From an uncultured Hyphomicrobium sp. (lineage in GTDB: Bacteria; Pseudomonadota; Alphaproteobacteria; Rhizobiales; Hyphomicrobiaceae): DNA of 64,000 nucleotides. The DNA is taken from assembly GCF_902826555.1 (NCBI RefSeq), contig NZ_CADEFI010000002.1:122335-186334 (forward strand). Reading direction: 5' to 3'. Each line of letters begins with the position of its first letter. Position 1 is the stretch's first letter. Below, one piece after another: positions 43,371 through 51,003 of the stretch. Below the pieces are notes generated by a model. That model did not search any database. It saw only the letters and a program-made list of their open reading frames with translations, and had not been told where the DNA came from. The position numbers and the translations under genes were made by a program.

Positions 43371-43463
43371 GACGTTAGTCCTCCTGTGAGAAGCGACTGA
43401 TCGGGATCCGCCCGGAATTGGGCCGGATCTTTCCGGGTTGCGCCCCCCTGCTGGGCGGGCGCA
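43371..43463 (-). ncRNA. ROSE-like RNA thermometer in hsp20 leader
   Basis: The roughly 93-nt leader can fold into three successive hairpins. The first is at 43463-43439 (TGCGCCC paired with GGGCGCA). The second is at 43437-43411 (CCCGGAA paired with TTCCGGG). The third, at 43398-43377, pairs AGUC-G-CUUCU with AGGAG-GACU around a CAC loop, with one bulged G and one U-G wobble, and so buries the Shine-Dalgarno AGGAGG. The anti-Shine-Dalgarno side contains UCGCU, matching the UYGCU signature of ROSE elements on rhizobial small heat-shock genes. The fold is drawn by hand. Confidence 0.68.
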
Positions 43464-43470
43464 CTCCTCC

Positions 43471-43498
43471 ATTTAGGGGCGGTCGGGCGCCCTTCAAG
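43471..43498 (-). promoter_or_regulatory. RpoH (sigma-32) heat-shock promoter for hsp20
   Basis: On the minus strand CTTGAA (43498-43493) is followed after 13 bp by CCCCTAAAT (43479-43471). This closely matches the sigma-32 consensus CTTGAA-N13-17-CCCCATNT. Transcription would start near 43463, giving a leader of about 93 nt before the hsp20 ATG. Confidence 0.68.
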
Positions 43499-43664
43499 GG
43501 GCGTGCGGCCGGGTCGCTAAATCCGCCACACGGATCAGCCAAGCTCAGCAGTGAAAAGGCGAAACCCTTGCCCTTCATGTGGCGTTCATGTGCCGAGGCG
43601 GACAATTGCCGGCCCACGTATTGAGGAAAATCCGCACGCGAGCCTAAGACCCCGGGAGCAAACC

Positions 43665-44234
43665 ATGAGAGCGTCAATCATCACGGGTTGCCTGATGACG
43701 GCATTCGTTCTCGTCACCGCGCCGCACGCCGCGTCTGCAGCCGACCTCGACGGCGAAGAGTATGCCGAGCCGCCGTACGACGAAGGCTACAACGAGCGGG
43801 GCTATGGCGGTGAGCGCGACCAGCCGCGCGACTACAGCGAGGCCCCGCCACCGGATACCTACTATGACGACGAGCCGGGCGAGCCCCGACCCGGGTCCAT
43901 CAAGGACGGCTATCCGGTGCCTATGCCGCCTCCGAGAGCAAGCGCGCCTCCGCCGCCGCCACGCTATGTCGAGCGGGGCCCCGGTCGCGCTGAGCGCTAC
44001 GCATGTCTTGATCGCTGGCAGATCAGGCGCCGCCTGCGCTCGGAAGGTTGGACCGGAATTCGCCCCATGGGCGGCGACGGAGCCATCGTTCACCTGCGCG
44101 CCAATCGTTTCGATTCGAGTACCGACTTCCACCTTCGCGTCGATCGTTGCTCAGGCGACGTGATCGCGGCCCACCCGCACCGCGCGCGCAACTACGCCTA
44201 TCGCGACTGGCGCTGGCAGCAACGGCGCTGGTAA
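43665..44234 (+). CDS. Secreted Tyr/Pro-rich hypothetical protein
   Basis: A 189-residue protein with a clear signal peptide (residues 4-24, ending in ASAAD), then a disordered acidic region rich in Tyr, Pro and Glu (about residues 25-105), and a compact C-terminal domain (about residues 110-175) with two cysteines, in YACLDRWQIRRRLRSEGW and VDRCSGDV. The C-terminal pattern is common in small secreted proteins of Hyphomicrobiales; the function is unknown. GGGAG precedes the ATG at 43665. Confidence 0.65.
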   Translation: MRASIITGCLMTAFVLVTAPHAASAADLDGEEYAEPPYDEGYNERGYGGERDQPRDYSEAPPPDTYYDDEPGEPRPGSIKDGYPVPMPPPRASAPPPPPRYVERGPGRAERYACLDRWQIRRRLRSEGWTGIRPMGGDGAIVHLRANRFDSSTDFHLRVDRCSGDVIAAHPHRARNYAYRDWRWQQRRW

Positions 44235-44309
44235 CGGGAGGCTGCCATCGCGTCTTCGTGCTATCCTCGCCCGCCGGCGTGAATCAGCCGGCAAAGCGGG
44301 GTCGGAAGA

Positions 44310-45269
44310 ATGAAGCTTGTAGCGCTGGCCAAGAATCCGGTGCCGGGCGGCGCCGTTCCGGGCGAGCTCAAGGCGCGCGACGGCGCGCTGTTGAGGTTCG
44401 TGCGCTGGGAGGCGACGCGCGGACCTAGGCGCGGAACCGTCTGCCTTCTTGGCGGACGCGGCGAGTTTGCCGAGAAATATTTCGAGGTCGTGGCCGACCT
44501 GCGCCGGCGGGGCTTCGCGGTCGCCACCATGGACTGGCGCGGACAGGGTGGTTCGTCCCGCCCCCTCTCCAACCCCAAGAAGGGCCATGTCGGCTCGTTC
44601 AGCGAGTACGACAACGATCTCACGCTCTTCATGAAAGAGATCGTGCTGCCCGATTGCCCGCCCCCGTTCGTCGCACTCGGCCATTCGATGGGCGCCAACA
44701 TTCTGCTGCGCAACGCCGCTCGGCCAGGCTCGTGGTTCGAGCGCATGATCCTCACCGCCCCGATGATCTCCTTCTCCGACGAGAGGGTCGGCTATCCGCA
44801 GGCCGTTGCGCGCGCCTACGCAGAGATGGCGGGCCTCCTGGGCCTGGCCCGCAGCTATGTCAAAGGCGGCTCCGATTATGTCGTCGAGCAGGGGCCCTTC
44901 GAGGGCAATCTGCTGACCTCCGACCGCGAGCGCTGGTATCGCAACAAGGCCGTCCTCGATACCAATCCAGCCCTCGGTCTGGGTTCGCCCACTGTAGGCT
45001 GGCTGCGCGCGGCTTACCGGTCCATGGCGTTGGTCTCGTCAGACGGCTACGCGGCCTCCGTCCGGGTGCCTATGATGGTCTTTGTCGCGGGCAAGGATCA
45101 GGTTGTCTCGCCGCGGGCCATCGAGGATTTTGCTGTAGGTCTCAAAGTCGGCACGCATGTCCTCTTGCCGTCCGCACGCCACGAGATCCTGCAGGAAGCC
45201 GACCAGATCAGGTTGCGGTTCTGGGCCGCCTTCGATGCCTACATGGGCCTCGACGAATCCGTCACGTAG
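44310..45269 (+). CDS. Alpha/beta hydrolase (monoacylglycerol lipase/lysophospholipase-like)
   Basis: A 319-residue hydrolase. GHSMGAN places the nucleophile at Ser126; a late Asp in VAGKDQVV and His in SARHEIL complete the triad. The strand ending MDWRGQGGSSRPL and the cap region resemble the PldB/monoacylglycerol lipase branch, which hydrolyses lysophospholipids or acylglycerols. No signal peptide is seen. It converges on hisN with 15 bp between stops. Confidence 0.86.
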   Translation: MKLVALAKNPVPGGAVPGELKARDGALLRFVRWEATRGPRRGTVCLLGGRGEFAEKYFEVVADLRRRGFAVATMDWRGQGGSSRPLSNPKKGHVGSFSEYDNDLTLFMKEIVLPDCPPPFVALGHSMGANILLRNAARPGSWFERMILTAPMISFSDERVGYPQAVARAYAEMAGLLGLARSYVKGGSDYVVEQGPFEGNLLTSDRERWYRNKAVLDTNPALGLGSPTVGWLRAAYRSMALVSSDGYAASVRVPMMVFVAGKDQVVSPRAIEDFAVGLKVGTHVLLPSARHEILQEADQIRLRFWAAFDAYMGLDESVT

Positions 45270-45284
45270 CCGGAGTGCGGGCTT

Positions 45285-46091
45285 CTAGCGGTTGAGCAGT
45301 TTCAGCACGCGATCGTGCAGCGCCGGATCGCCCGAGGCCACGATGCGCCCCCCGCTCGTCGCGGCCCCTCCGTCCCAGGTGGTCATGCGCCCCCCGGCCC
45401 GCTCGACGATCGGGATCAGCGCCACCACATCGTAGCTCTTGAGGCCTGTCTCGATCACCAGATCGACGAACCCTGAAGCCAGCAGACAATAGGCGTAGCA
45501 GTCGCCGCCGTAGCGGGTCATGCGCACGCTCTGCCTGACGCGGGCAAAGCCGTCCGCCTCCACGCCGGATGCGAACAGCTCGGGACTCGTCGTCATCATC
45601 AGCGCGTCGGCGATGCGCTGGCAGGCGCGCGTGCGAATGCGCCGCGGCTTCCCGCCGGCTTCCCGCGCATAGGCAACCTTTTCGGCAGACCAGAAGCGCT
45701 CGCCGGTAAACGGCTGGTTCATGAGCCCCAGCACGGGATCGCCCTGATGCAGCAGGCCAATGAGCGTGCCCCACATCGGTGTTCCGGTGATGAAGGAGCG
45801 CGTGCCGTCGATGGGATCGATCACCCATTGGAACGGCGCCTCGGTACGCACGGCACCGTACTCTTCGCCGACAATGCCGTGCTCCGGAACACGCGCGCGT
45901 ATTTCCCGCGCAATGATTCGCTCCGCCGACCGATCCGCTTTTGTGACGGGATCGAACGCGTCCACCCCAGCCTTGTTGGCGACGGCAATGGGCCGCCGGA
46001 ACTGGGGGCGAATGATCGCGCCCGATTGATCCGCCAAGTCGTGAGCCAGATTCAGAAGGTCTTTGAAGCGGGAACGGGTGGGCGAAGTCAC
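45285..46091 (-). CDS. hisN: Histidinol-phosphatase, inositol monophosphatase family
   Basis: Dephosphorylates histidinol phosphate in histidine synthesis. The 268-residue protein has the metal-binding boxes of the inositol monophosphatase superfamily: TKADRSAER, GEEYG (Glu76-77), DPIDGTRSF (residues 92-100) and a late SYDVVALIPIVERAGG. The GTRSFITGTPMWGTLIGL segment fits HisN better than SuhB, but SuhB-like activity on inositol phosphate remains possible. Three small-RNA genes lie just upstream on the other strand. Confidence 0.86.
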   Translation of the reverse strand: MTSPTRSRFKDLLNLAHDLADQSGAIIRPQFRRPIAVANKAGVDAFDPVTKADRSAERIIAREIRARVPEHGIVGEEYGAVRTEAPFQWVIDPIDGTRSFITGTPMWGTLIGLLHQGDPVLGLMNQPFTGERFWSAEKVAYAREAGGKPRRIRTRACQRIADALMMTTSPELFASGVEADGFARVRQSVRMTRYGGDCYAYCLLASGFVDLVIETGLKSYDVVALIPIVERAGGRMTTWDGGAATSGGRIVASGDPALHDRVLKLLNR

Positions 46092-46290
46092 GATTGTTAT
46101 CCGACACTTAAGTTGAACCGGCTGTAACCGGGTTGCGGTCTAGAGCAGAAGCACTTCGTAATACACATGACCAGAGTAGAAGAAAGCACGACCAAATGCT
46201 GTGTTGCGAGTGCGCATCATATTCACTGCAATCATCGACACAAAAGGTGCCTGAAGTTGCCGCTTTTGGCGAACAGGCGCATACAAATTC

Positions 46291-46386
46291 TGCGGTCTCG
46301 AGGAAGCACTTCTTCGCCACCGCAGCCCAATACGGGCGTTTCCTCCCTAGACTTGGGCCGTTCGCTCGCTCGAACGGCCTCTTTTT
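46291..46386 (+). ncRNA. suhB/cuckoo-type small RNA, copy 1
   Basis: First of three related units. It has a 5' hairpin (TGCGGT paired with ACCGCA), a stem GCCC-AATAC-GGGC (46325-46337), the single-stranded anti-Shine-Dalgarno stretch TTTCCTCCCTAG, and a terminator GGCCGTTCG-CTCGCT-CGAACGGCC followed by TCTTTTT. The core 46334-46361 is shared with copies 2 and 3. The 5' end is estimated; a weak TTGCCG-N17-CATACA promoter lies upstream (46257-46285). The architecture matches the suhB motif/cuckoo small RNAs of alphaproteobacteria. Confidence 0.65.
46356..46386 (+). terminator. Rho-independent terminator of small RNA copy 1
   Basis: Nine-base-pair stem GGCCGTTCG/CGAACGGCC with loop CTCGCT, followed by TCTTTTT. 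Confidence 0.8.
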
Positions 46387-46540
46387 GACGCCAACGTCTT
46401 GCCGGACGGGCGTTTCGTCTAGGCGCGCGCAGCAAACCATCGGAAATCTGCAAACTCGGGTTGCTTGCCCCTCAGGCTTGTAATGGCAGCTCTGCAGTTT
46501 TTGCACTTTCTTTTCGGAAACACCCATCGGATATTTTGCA

Positions 46541-46635
46541 GTGCGACATCGCCGGGCCTCGCTCGGTGTGCCGCAGCCCTCCTTGGGCGTTTCCTCCCTA
46601 GACTTGGGCCGTCCGCACCTGGACGGCCCTTTTTT
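46541..46635 (+). ncRNA. suhB/cuckoo-type small RNA, copy 2
   Basis: Second unit. It has a 5' imperfect hairpin, then GCCC-TCCTT-GGGC (46576-46588) with a CCTT loop, TTTCCTCCCTAG, and the terminator GGGCCGTCC-GCACCT-GGACGGCCC-TTTTTT (46606-46635). The core 46585-46612 is identical in copies 1-3. The 5' end is estimated. Confidence 0.72.
46606..46635 (+). terminator. Rho-independent terminator of small RNA copy 2
   Basis: Nine-base-pair stem GGGCCGTCC/GGACGGCCC with loop GCACCT, followed by six T. Confidence 0.88.
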
Positions 46636-46825
46636 CTGTCTTGAGGGCAGTGCGACGCTTTAGCGCATGAAATTAAAGAGAAATTACTGATCCGGAAGGC
46701 GCCCGTCTCCATCGCGTAGCCCGCGTGTGACCGGTCGGTACTGTGGCCCGCAGGGCGCGCTTGGCGCATCGCACCATTAATATACTCTGGTAGGGGTTGC
46801 GGACTTCGGCGCTGCAGCATAGATT

Positions 46826-46911
46826 TGAGAGGTGATCCCCTCGGGATCACGAGCCCTCCTTGGGCGTTTCCTCCCTAGACTTGGGCCGTCCATTTGGACG
46901 GCCCTTTTTTT
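46826..46911 (+). ncRNA. suhB/cuckoo-type small RNA, copy 3
   Basis: Third and cleanest unit. A strong 5' hairpin GTGATCCC-CTC-GGGATCAC (46832-46850) is followed by GCCC-TCCTT-GGGC (46853-46865), TTTCCTCCCTAG, and the terminator GGGCCGTCC-ATTT-GGACGGCCC with seven U (46883-46911). The two CU-rich stretches could pair with Shine-Dalgarno sequences of target mRNAs. The 5' end is estimated. Confidence 0.75.
46883..46911 (+). terminator. Rho-independent terminator of small RNA copy 3
   Basis: Nine-base-pair stem GGGCCGTCC/GGACGGCCC with loop ATTT, followed by seven T. Confidence 0.88.
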
Positions 46912-46977
46912 ATGTTAACGCCCCTGTGCCTCGGGCCGCACCACAACCCCAACAACCAGAACGCTGCAGAGAACGGA

Positions 46978-47877
46978 TTATTCCGCAGCCGCGCGATGTT
47001 CGATCAGGGCCGGAATGGTCGAGAACAGCATGCTCGCGATGCGGGTGAGGTCGGTCTTGAGCCGTTGAAAACCACTCGCCTGCGTGAAGCGAACCTCGTC
47101 CAGGTAGAGCGCCCGGTTGATCTCCATCTGCACCGCATGCACGCCGCGGTAGGGGCGCCCGTAGTGCTCGGTGATGTAGCCCCCTGCGTAGGGCCGGTTG
47201 AGCTGCACGTCGTAACCCTCGGTCACCAGCGTATCGCGCAAAAAGCGCGTGAGCTTCGGATCGCAGGCCGCGCCGAACCGGTCGCCGAGTACGAAATCGG
47301 GCCGTGGTCCGCTGCTTTGTGCCATTTGCGCCGACGGCATCGAATGGCAGTCGACCAGGATGCAATAGCCGAACTGTGCCTTCGTCTCTGCGATCAGGGC
47401 CTGCAGCGCCGAATGGAACGGGAAGTAAAGCTGCTCGATGCGGGCCAATGCCTCGTCGACGCTGAGCCGCGTGCTGTAGATCTCCTCCCCATCTGCAACA
47501 ATGCGCGCGATGGTGCCGAGCCCGCCGACGACGCGCACGGACTGGCTGTTCGCATAGTCCGGGAGCGGATCGGCAAAAAGCTCCGGGTCGAGTTCGTAGG
47601 GCTCGCGGTTGACGTCGAGGTAGGCACGCGGAAATCGGGCCGAAATAAGCGGCACGCCGAGCTGGGCGGCCCCTTGAAAAAGCTCGTCGACGAAGCAGTC
47701 CTCGCTCTTTCTCAACGTCAGCGGATCCAGCCGCGACTGGTCGAGAAACGCGCGCGGGTAGATGCGCCCCGAATGCGGTGAGCACAACACGAACGGCGCG
47801 TTTTGAACCGGCGGCGTCAGGATCGTAAACGGCGGCTCGAGTTCGGCGCTGAGCGGAAAGGGTTTCTGCGAGGTCAT
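46978..47877 (-). CDS. N-formylglutamate amidohydrolase (paralogue 1)
   Basis: A 299-residue enzyme of the N-formylglutamate amidohydrolase family, which releases formate from N-formylglutamate at the end of one histidine-degradation route. Zinc-binding motifs are visible in LCSPHSGR, the central VDCHSMPS and later GYITEHYGRP. No other hut genes lie here, so a housekeeping deformylase role is possible. The ATG at 47877 (MTSQKPFPL) is preferred over a longer frame. The gene diverges from cpdR, a neighbour it keeps in related genomes as far as I recall. Confidence 0.85.
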   Translation of the reverse strand: MTSQKPFPLSAELEPPFTILTPPVQNAPFVLCSPHSGRIYPRAFLDQSRLDPLTLRKSEDCFVDELFQGAAQLGVPLISARFPRAYLDVNREPYELDPELFADPLPDYANSQSVRVVGGLGTIARIVADGEEIYSTRLSVDEALARIEQLYFPFHSALQALIAETKAQFGYCILVDCHSMPSAQMAQSSGPRPDFVLGDRFGAACDPKLTRFLRDTLVTEGYDVQLNRPYAGGYITEHYGRPYRGVHAVQMEINRALYLDEVRFTQASGFQRLKTDLTRIASMLFSTIPALIEHRAAAE

Positions 47878-48191
47878 GGGATCCTGGTTACGACGCGGCT
47901 TTTGCCGCCTGACGCCAATGTCCGAACACACGGCAAGATGAGATATGTGCTTTCGCGGCCAGTGTGCCAACGTCGGTCGCCGCTGTCCACGTTAGGGCCA
48001 GCATTTCCTGTCCCGTACCGTGGAAAATACTCTAGACTTGCGCGGCCGCGATCTGGCCCACCTTTTGCTGTGTATCGCGTGAGGTGTCGGGCACGGGGCA
48101 GGGGTTCACGCTCCGTTTACCAAACTCGCGTCAGATTCCTCGTGCCCTTTTGGTTATCGCCGATAAGTAGACATTCTGAGTAAAAAATCCC
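47878..48191. promoter_or_regulatory. Divergent intergenic region upstream of cpdR
   Basis: About 314 bp without a gene, holding the promoters of the amidohydrolase (minus) and cpdR (plus). I looked for a full CtrA box (TTAA-N7-TTAA) and did not find one. No strong sigma-70 pair was identified. Confidence 0.35.
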
Positions 48192-48578
48192 ATGACCGCT
48201 AAGCCCTCTCGTGTTCCGATGTGCCGAATTCTGCTGGCTGAGGACGACGACTCCATGCGCGGTTTCCTCGAGCGCGCCTTGGGAAAGGCGGGCTATGAGG
48301 TGACCTCGTTCGCCAACGGCGAAGAGGCTTTCGAGCGCCTGAAAGAGGAGCCGTTTACGCTGCTGCTGACGGACATCGTCATGCCGCGCATGGACGGCAT
48401 CGAGTTGGCGCGCCGCGCGGCTGAGCTCGATCCCGAGCTCAAGATCATGTTCATCACCGGATTCGCCGCGGTCATCCTGAACAACGAGACCACGGCCCCC
48501 AAGGACGCGCGCGTGCTCTCCAAACCCTTCCACCTCAAGGACCTGGTGCGCGAAGTGGAGCGGCTGCTCGCGGCCTAG
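48192..48578 (+). CDS. cpdR: Cell-cycle response regulator CpdR
   Basis: Single-domain response regulator. In Caulobacter, unphosphorylated CpdR brings ClpXP to the cell pole and primes degradation of substrates such as PdeA, while phosphorylation by the CckA-ChpT relay switches it off. The 128-residue protein has the acidic pair in LLAEDDD, the phospho-acceptor Asp61 in LLLTDIVMPRMDGIELARRA, FITGFAAV and Lys111 in SKPFHLKDLV, which closely follow CpdR. An internal ATG at 48219 would give the shorter start seen in relatives. Confidence 0.93.
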   Translation: MTAKPSRVPMCRILLAEDDDSMRGFLERALGKAGYEVTSFANGEEAFERLKEEPFTLLLTDIVMPRMDGIELARRAAELDPELKIMFITGFAAVILNNETTAPKDARVLSKPFHLKDLVREVERLLAA

Positions 48579-48734
48579 TCCGCCGGGCAACGTGTTTGGA
48601 GGGCAAATCCCCAAGCCTTTCAGGTCCAAGTCGGGATGTCCTGCGACCCGTTGCGGAATATCAGTTTCCTCGCTTGCCTAGCCGGGGCATTGCCAGTATA
48701 CGGGGCGCTCCTGAATGCATTTCGTGGCTCGGAT

Positions 48735-48809
48735 GGGCACTTAGCTCAGCGGTAGAGCACTACCTTGACATGGTAGGGGTCAGAGGTTCGATCCCTCTAG
48801 TGCCCACCA
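48735..48809 (+). tRNA. tRNA-Val (anticodon GAC)
   Basis: A complete 75-nt cloverleaf. The acceptor GGGCACT pairs with AGTGCCC, the anticodon stem CTACC/GGTAG encloses loop TTGACAT with anticodon GAC, and the T-arm reads AGAGGTTCGATCCCTCT. The discriminator A and the CCA end are encoded. Confidence 0.97.
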
Positions 48810-48843
48810 TCCGCCCGCCTTGCCTATAATTTGGTCGAGACCG

Positions 48844-48969
48844 ATGAAAGTAAGAAACTCGCTCAAGTCCCTGCGCTCGCGTCACCGCGACAATCGCCTC
48901 GTCCGGCGCAAGGGCCGCGTCTATGTGATCAACAAGACCCACCGCAAGTTCAAGGCGCGTCAGGGCTGA
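48844..48969 (+). CDS. rpmJ: 50S ribosomal protein bL36, cysteine-free form
   Basis: A 41-residue, very basic protein beginning [17 protein letters not shown] and ending in [10 protein letters not shown]. This is the bL36 type that lacks the zinc-binding cysteines (C-minus form), usual in alphaproteobacteria. It is too short for most gene finders. It follows tRNA-Val by 34 bp on the same strand. Confidence 0.95.
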   Translation: MKVRNSLKSLRSRHRDNRLVRRKGRVYVINKTHRKFKARQG

Positions 48970-49087
48970 TCGCTTACGTGAAAATTTAGGCTTCATTCGC
49001 CCGGCGCCGAGCAGGCGTGCGGGCGATTTTGCTTGCCGAAGAGCACGCGCCTTTGACGCCGCCGCCGGGCAATCCTATCTTTGGGGG

Positions 49088-49819
49088 ATGACAGCAGCAT
49101 CCCCGCCAATCTTGCACCGCATGACGTACGCTCTCGTTCTCGCAGCCTTCGCTGTGGGGGCCTCGGCGCCGGTGGCATACGCCCAGGTCGATTTGGAGCT
49201 GGCCCCGCCGCCCGGCGCCGCGAAACCCGAAGGGGCTCTACCGGCTCCAAAGCCGAGCCCCCACGCCGAGGCGCCGCCCGGAGCTGACAAGGGTGCGGAT
49301 AAAAAGGCGCCCCCCGCGGAAACCGGGCCGGAGCAACGCGCAAAGCTCCTCGACGAACTCTACACCCGGCTCGCGACCGCGCCCGATCAGGCCACCTCCA
49401 ACGAGGTCGCGGCGGCCATCGAGCAGCTCTGGGCCCATTCCGGCAGCCCGACGGCCGATCTTCTCGTCGCGCGCGCGAGCGCCGCCGCGGAAGCGCAAAA
49501 TCGCGAGCTGGCGATGAAGCTTCTGAATGCGGCCGTGGAGCTGCAGCCGGACTTTGCCGAGGCCTGGAACCGCCGCGCCTACCTCTATTACCTCGACAAT
49601 GACTTCAAGCGCGCGCTCGGCGACCTGCGTCGCGTTCTGGCGCTCGATCCACGTCATTTCAAGGCCCTCGAGGGGCTGGGCAATCTGCTCCAGAACCTGG
49701 GAGAGAAGAAAGCCGCCCTCGAAGCCTATGAGAGCGTGCTCAAGGTGAACCCGAACGCAGCAGATGCGAAGAAGGCCCGCGACGATCTCAAGGTCGAGGT
49801 CGAGGGCCAGGGCATCTGA
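49088..49819 (+). CDS. TPR-repeat periplasmic protein
   Basis: A 243-residue protein with a signal peptide (about residues 12-32, cleaved near AYAQV), a disordered Pro/Ala-rich linker (residues 35-75), and a C-terminal domain of about three tetratricopeptide repeats (for example AEAWNRRAYLYYLDNDFKRALGDLRRVLALDP). It probably serves as a protein-binding scaffold in the periplasm. No enzyme domain is present. An internal ATG at 49121 is a second possible start. Confidence 0.8.
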   Translation: MTAASPPILHRMTYALVLAAFAVGASAPVAYAQVDLELAPPPGAAKPEGALPAPKPSPHAEAPPGADKGADKKAPPAETGPEQRAKLLDELYTRLATAPDQATSNEVAAAIEQLWAHSGSPTADLLVARASAAAEAQNRELAMKLLNAAVELQPDFAEAWNRRAYLYYLDNDFKRALGDLRRVLALDPRHFKALEGLGNLLQNLGEKKAALEAYESVLKVNPNAADAKKARDDLKVEVEGQGI

Positions 49820-49837
49820 GCGACCCAGCCCCGTTTT

Positions 49838-50785
49838 CTAGGCGGCCTTTTTGCACGCCGCCCCGATGCACGCCACGTGGCGATGGTCCGTGCCGCAACA
49901 ACCACCGAGCACCGAGAGGTGCGGCAGATGTGCGAGCAGCTCCTGATATTGGCGCCCGAGCTCGGCCGGATCGCCGGCGTCGAGCTCGGTCGCCTCGTTG
50001 AGCTCTGCGTGGCTGCACCGCGAGGCATTGGCGCGCACACCCTTGAGACGCTCGAGCCATGCCTCCTTGTGGGCGAGCGTCGACGCGAAGTGCTCTGGAT
50101 GCGCACAGTTGATCATGTAGTAGGCAGGCCCTCCGGCGGTAGCCGCATCGACGGCCTGGATCGCATCCCGCAGTGTTTCGCCCGTGGGTAGCCGTCCGTC
50201 GGTCTCCAGCGTGAAGGAGATCACGACCGGCATAGCCATGGACTGCGCCGCCCGCGTGATGCCGACCGCTTCGTTGACGTTCGTCAGCGTGAAGGCCGAC
50301 ACCATGTCCGCTTCCGTGTCGGCGAACACGCCGATCTGATCGCGATGATACGCCTCAGCCTCCTCCGCGCTCATGACCTCGCCGGGATCATAGCCGTCCC
50401 CGCGCGGTCCAATGGCACCACTCACCACCAGCGGGTTGCGCGCACCTTCATAGGCCGCGCGCAGCTCCGCCATCAGCGAGATGGCGTCGCGATTGACGGC
50501 GGCCAGAGCATCCCCCGAGTAGCCGAGCTTGCGAGCCCAGTCCGGATTGGCCCGCCATGTGGGAGAATCGAGCACGAAGCCGAAGCCGTTCTGCTGCGCG
50601 GTCCGGATATAGGGAATGTAGTACGTGCGCAGCGCCTCCCGGCCAGATTGAGTTCTGAGCAGATCGAACGCGGCAAAGTGAGGAAGCTCGTGGCCCCCAT
50701 GATAGATCAGCGTCGTCTCGAGTCCGCCGTCGGTGAGGAACAGGCCGCCATCGAGCTGCGGCAGGCGGGTTCTGTACGTGCTCAT
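49838..50785 (-). CDS. Homocysteine S-methyltransferase family protein
   Basis: Transfers a methyl group to homocysteine, or a related thiol, forming methionine. The 315-residue barrel has LTDGGLETTLIYHGG at the start, and the zinc-binding cysteines in INCAHPEHF and LGGCCGTDHRH. The methyl donor (S-methylmethionine or betaine types) is unknown. The ATG at 50785 follows GGAG. A TetR-type regulator is encoded divergently and is a likely regulator. Confidence 0.88.
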   Translation of the reverse strand: MSTYRTRLPQLDGGLFLTDGGLETTLIYHGGHELPHFAAFDLLRTQSGREALRTYYIPYIRTAQQNGFGFVLDSPTWRANPDWARKLGYSGDALAAVNRDAISLMAELRAAYEGARNPLVVSGAIGPRGDGYDPGEVMSAEEAEAYHRDQIGVFADTEADMVSAFTLTNVNEAVGITRAAQSMAMPVVISFTLETDGRLPTGETLRDAIQAVDAATAGGPAYYMINCAHPEHFASTLAHKEAWLERLKGVRANASRCSHAELNEATELDAGDPAELGRQYQELLAHLPHLSVLGGCCGTDHRHVACIGAACKKAA

Positions 50786-50915
50786 GTCATTCACTCCGGT
50801 TTTAATGCGGCGTTTCTCTGGGGCCGCGAGATGGCGAATGCATAGGCGCCGCACCCGCATCGAGCTAGAGAACCGCCGGTGCGGTCCGGAAAGTTCAGCG
50901 TTTCTCGCTTGATTT

Positions 50916-50938
50916 TCAGTCTCTTGAAGACGGACTGA
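50916..50938. promoter_or_regulatory. Candidate TetR operator
   Basis: A near-perfect palindrome: outer arms TCAGTC (50916-50921) and GACTGA (50933-50938) enclose TCTT-G-AAGA (50922-50930), interrupted by two extra bases. It lies between the divergent methyltransferase and TetR genes, the usual position for an autoregulatory operator. Confidence 0.5.
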
Positions 50939-51003
50939 GCACGGAGCATTATGCTCGCGGCCTGTTCCTCAGCGCGCCAACTTGACCATGGGTACAGTTC
51001 GCC

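Noticed and set aside
48030-48062. TCTAGACTTG followed by a GGCC-rich hairpin and CCTTTT, as a possible further small-RNA copy upstream of cpdR
   Set aside because: Only about ten bases match the small-RNA core, the CCTCCC motif is missing and the terminator stem is poor.
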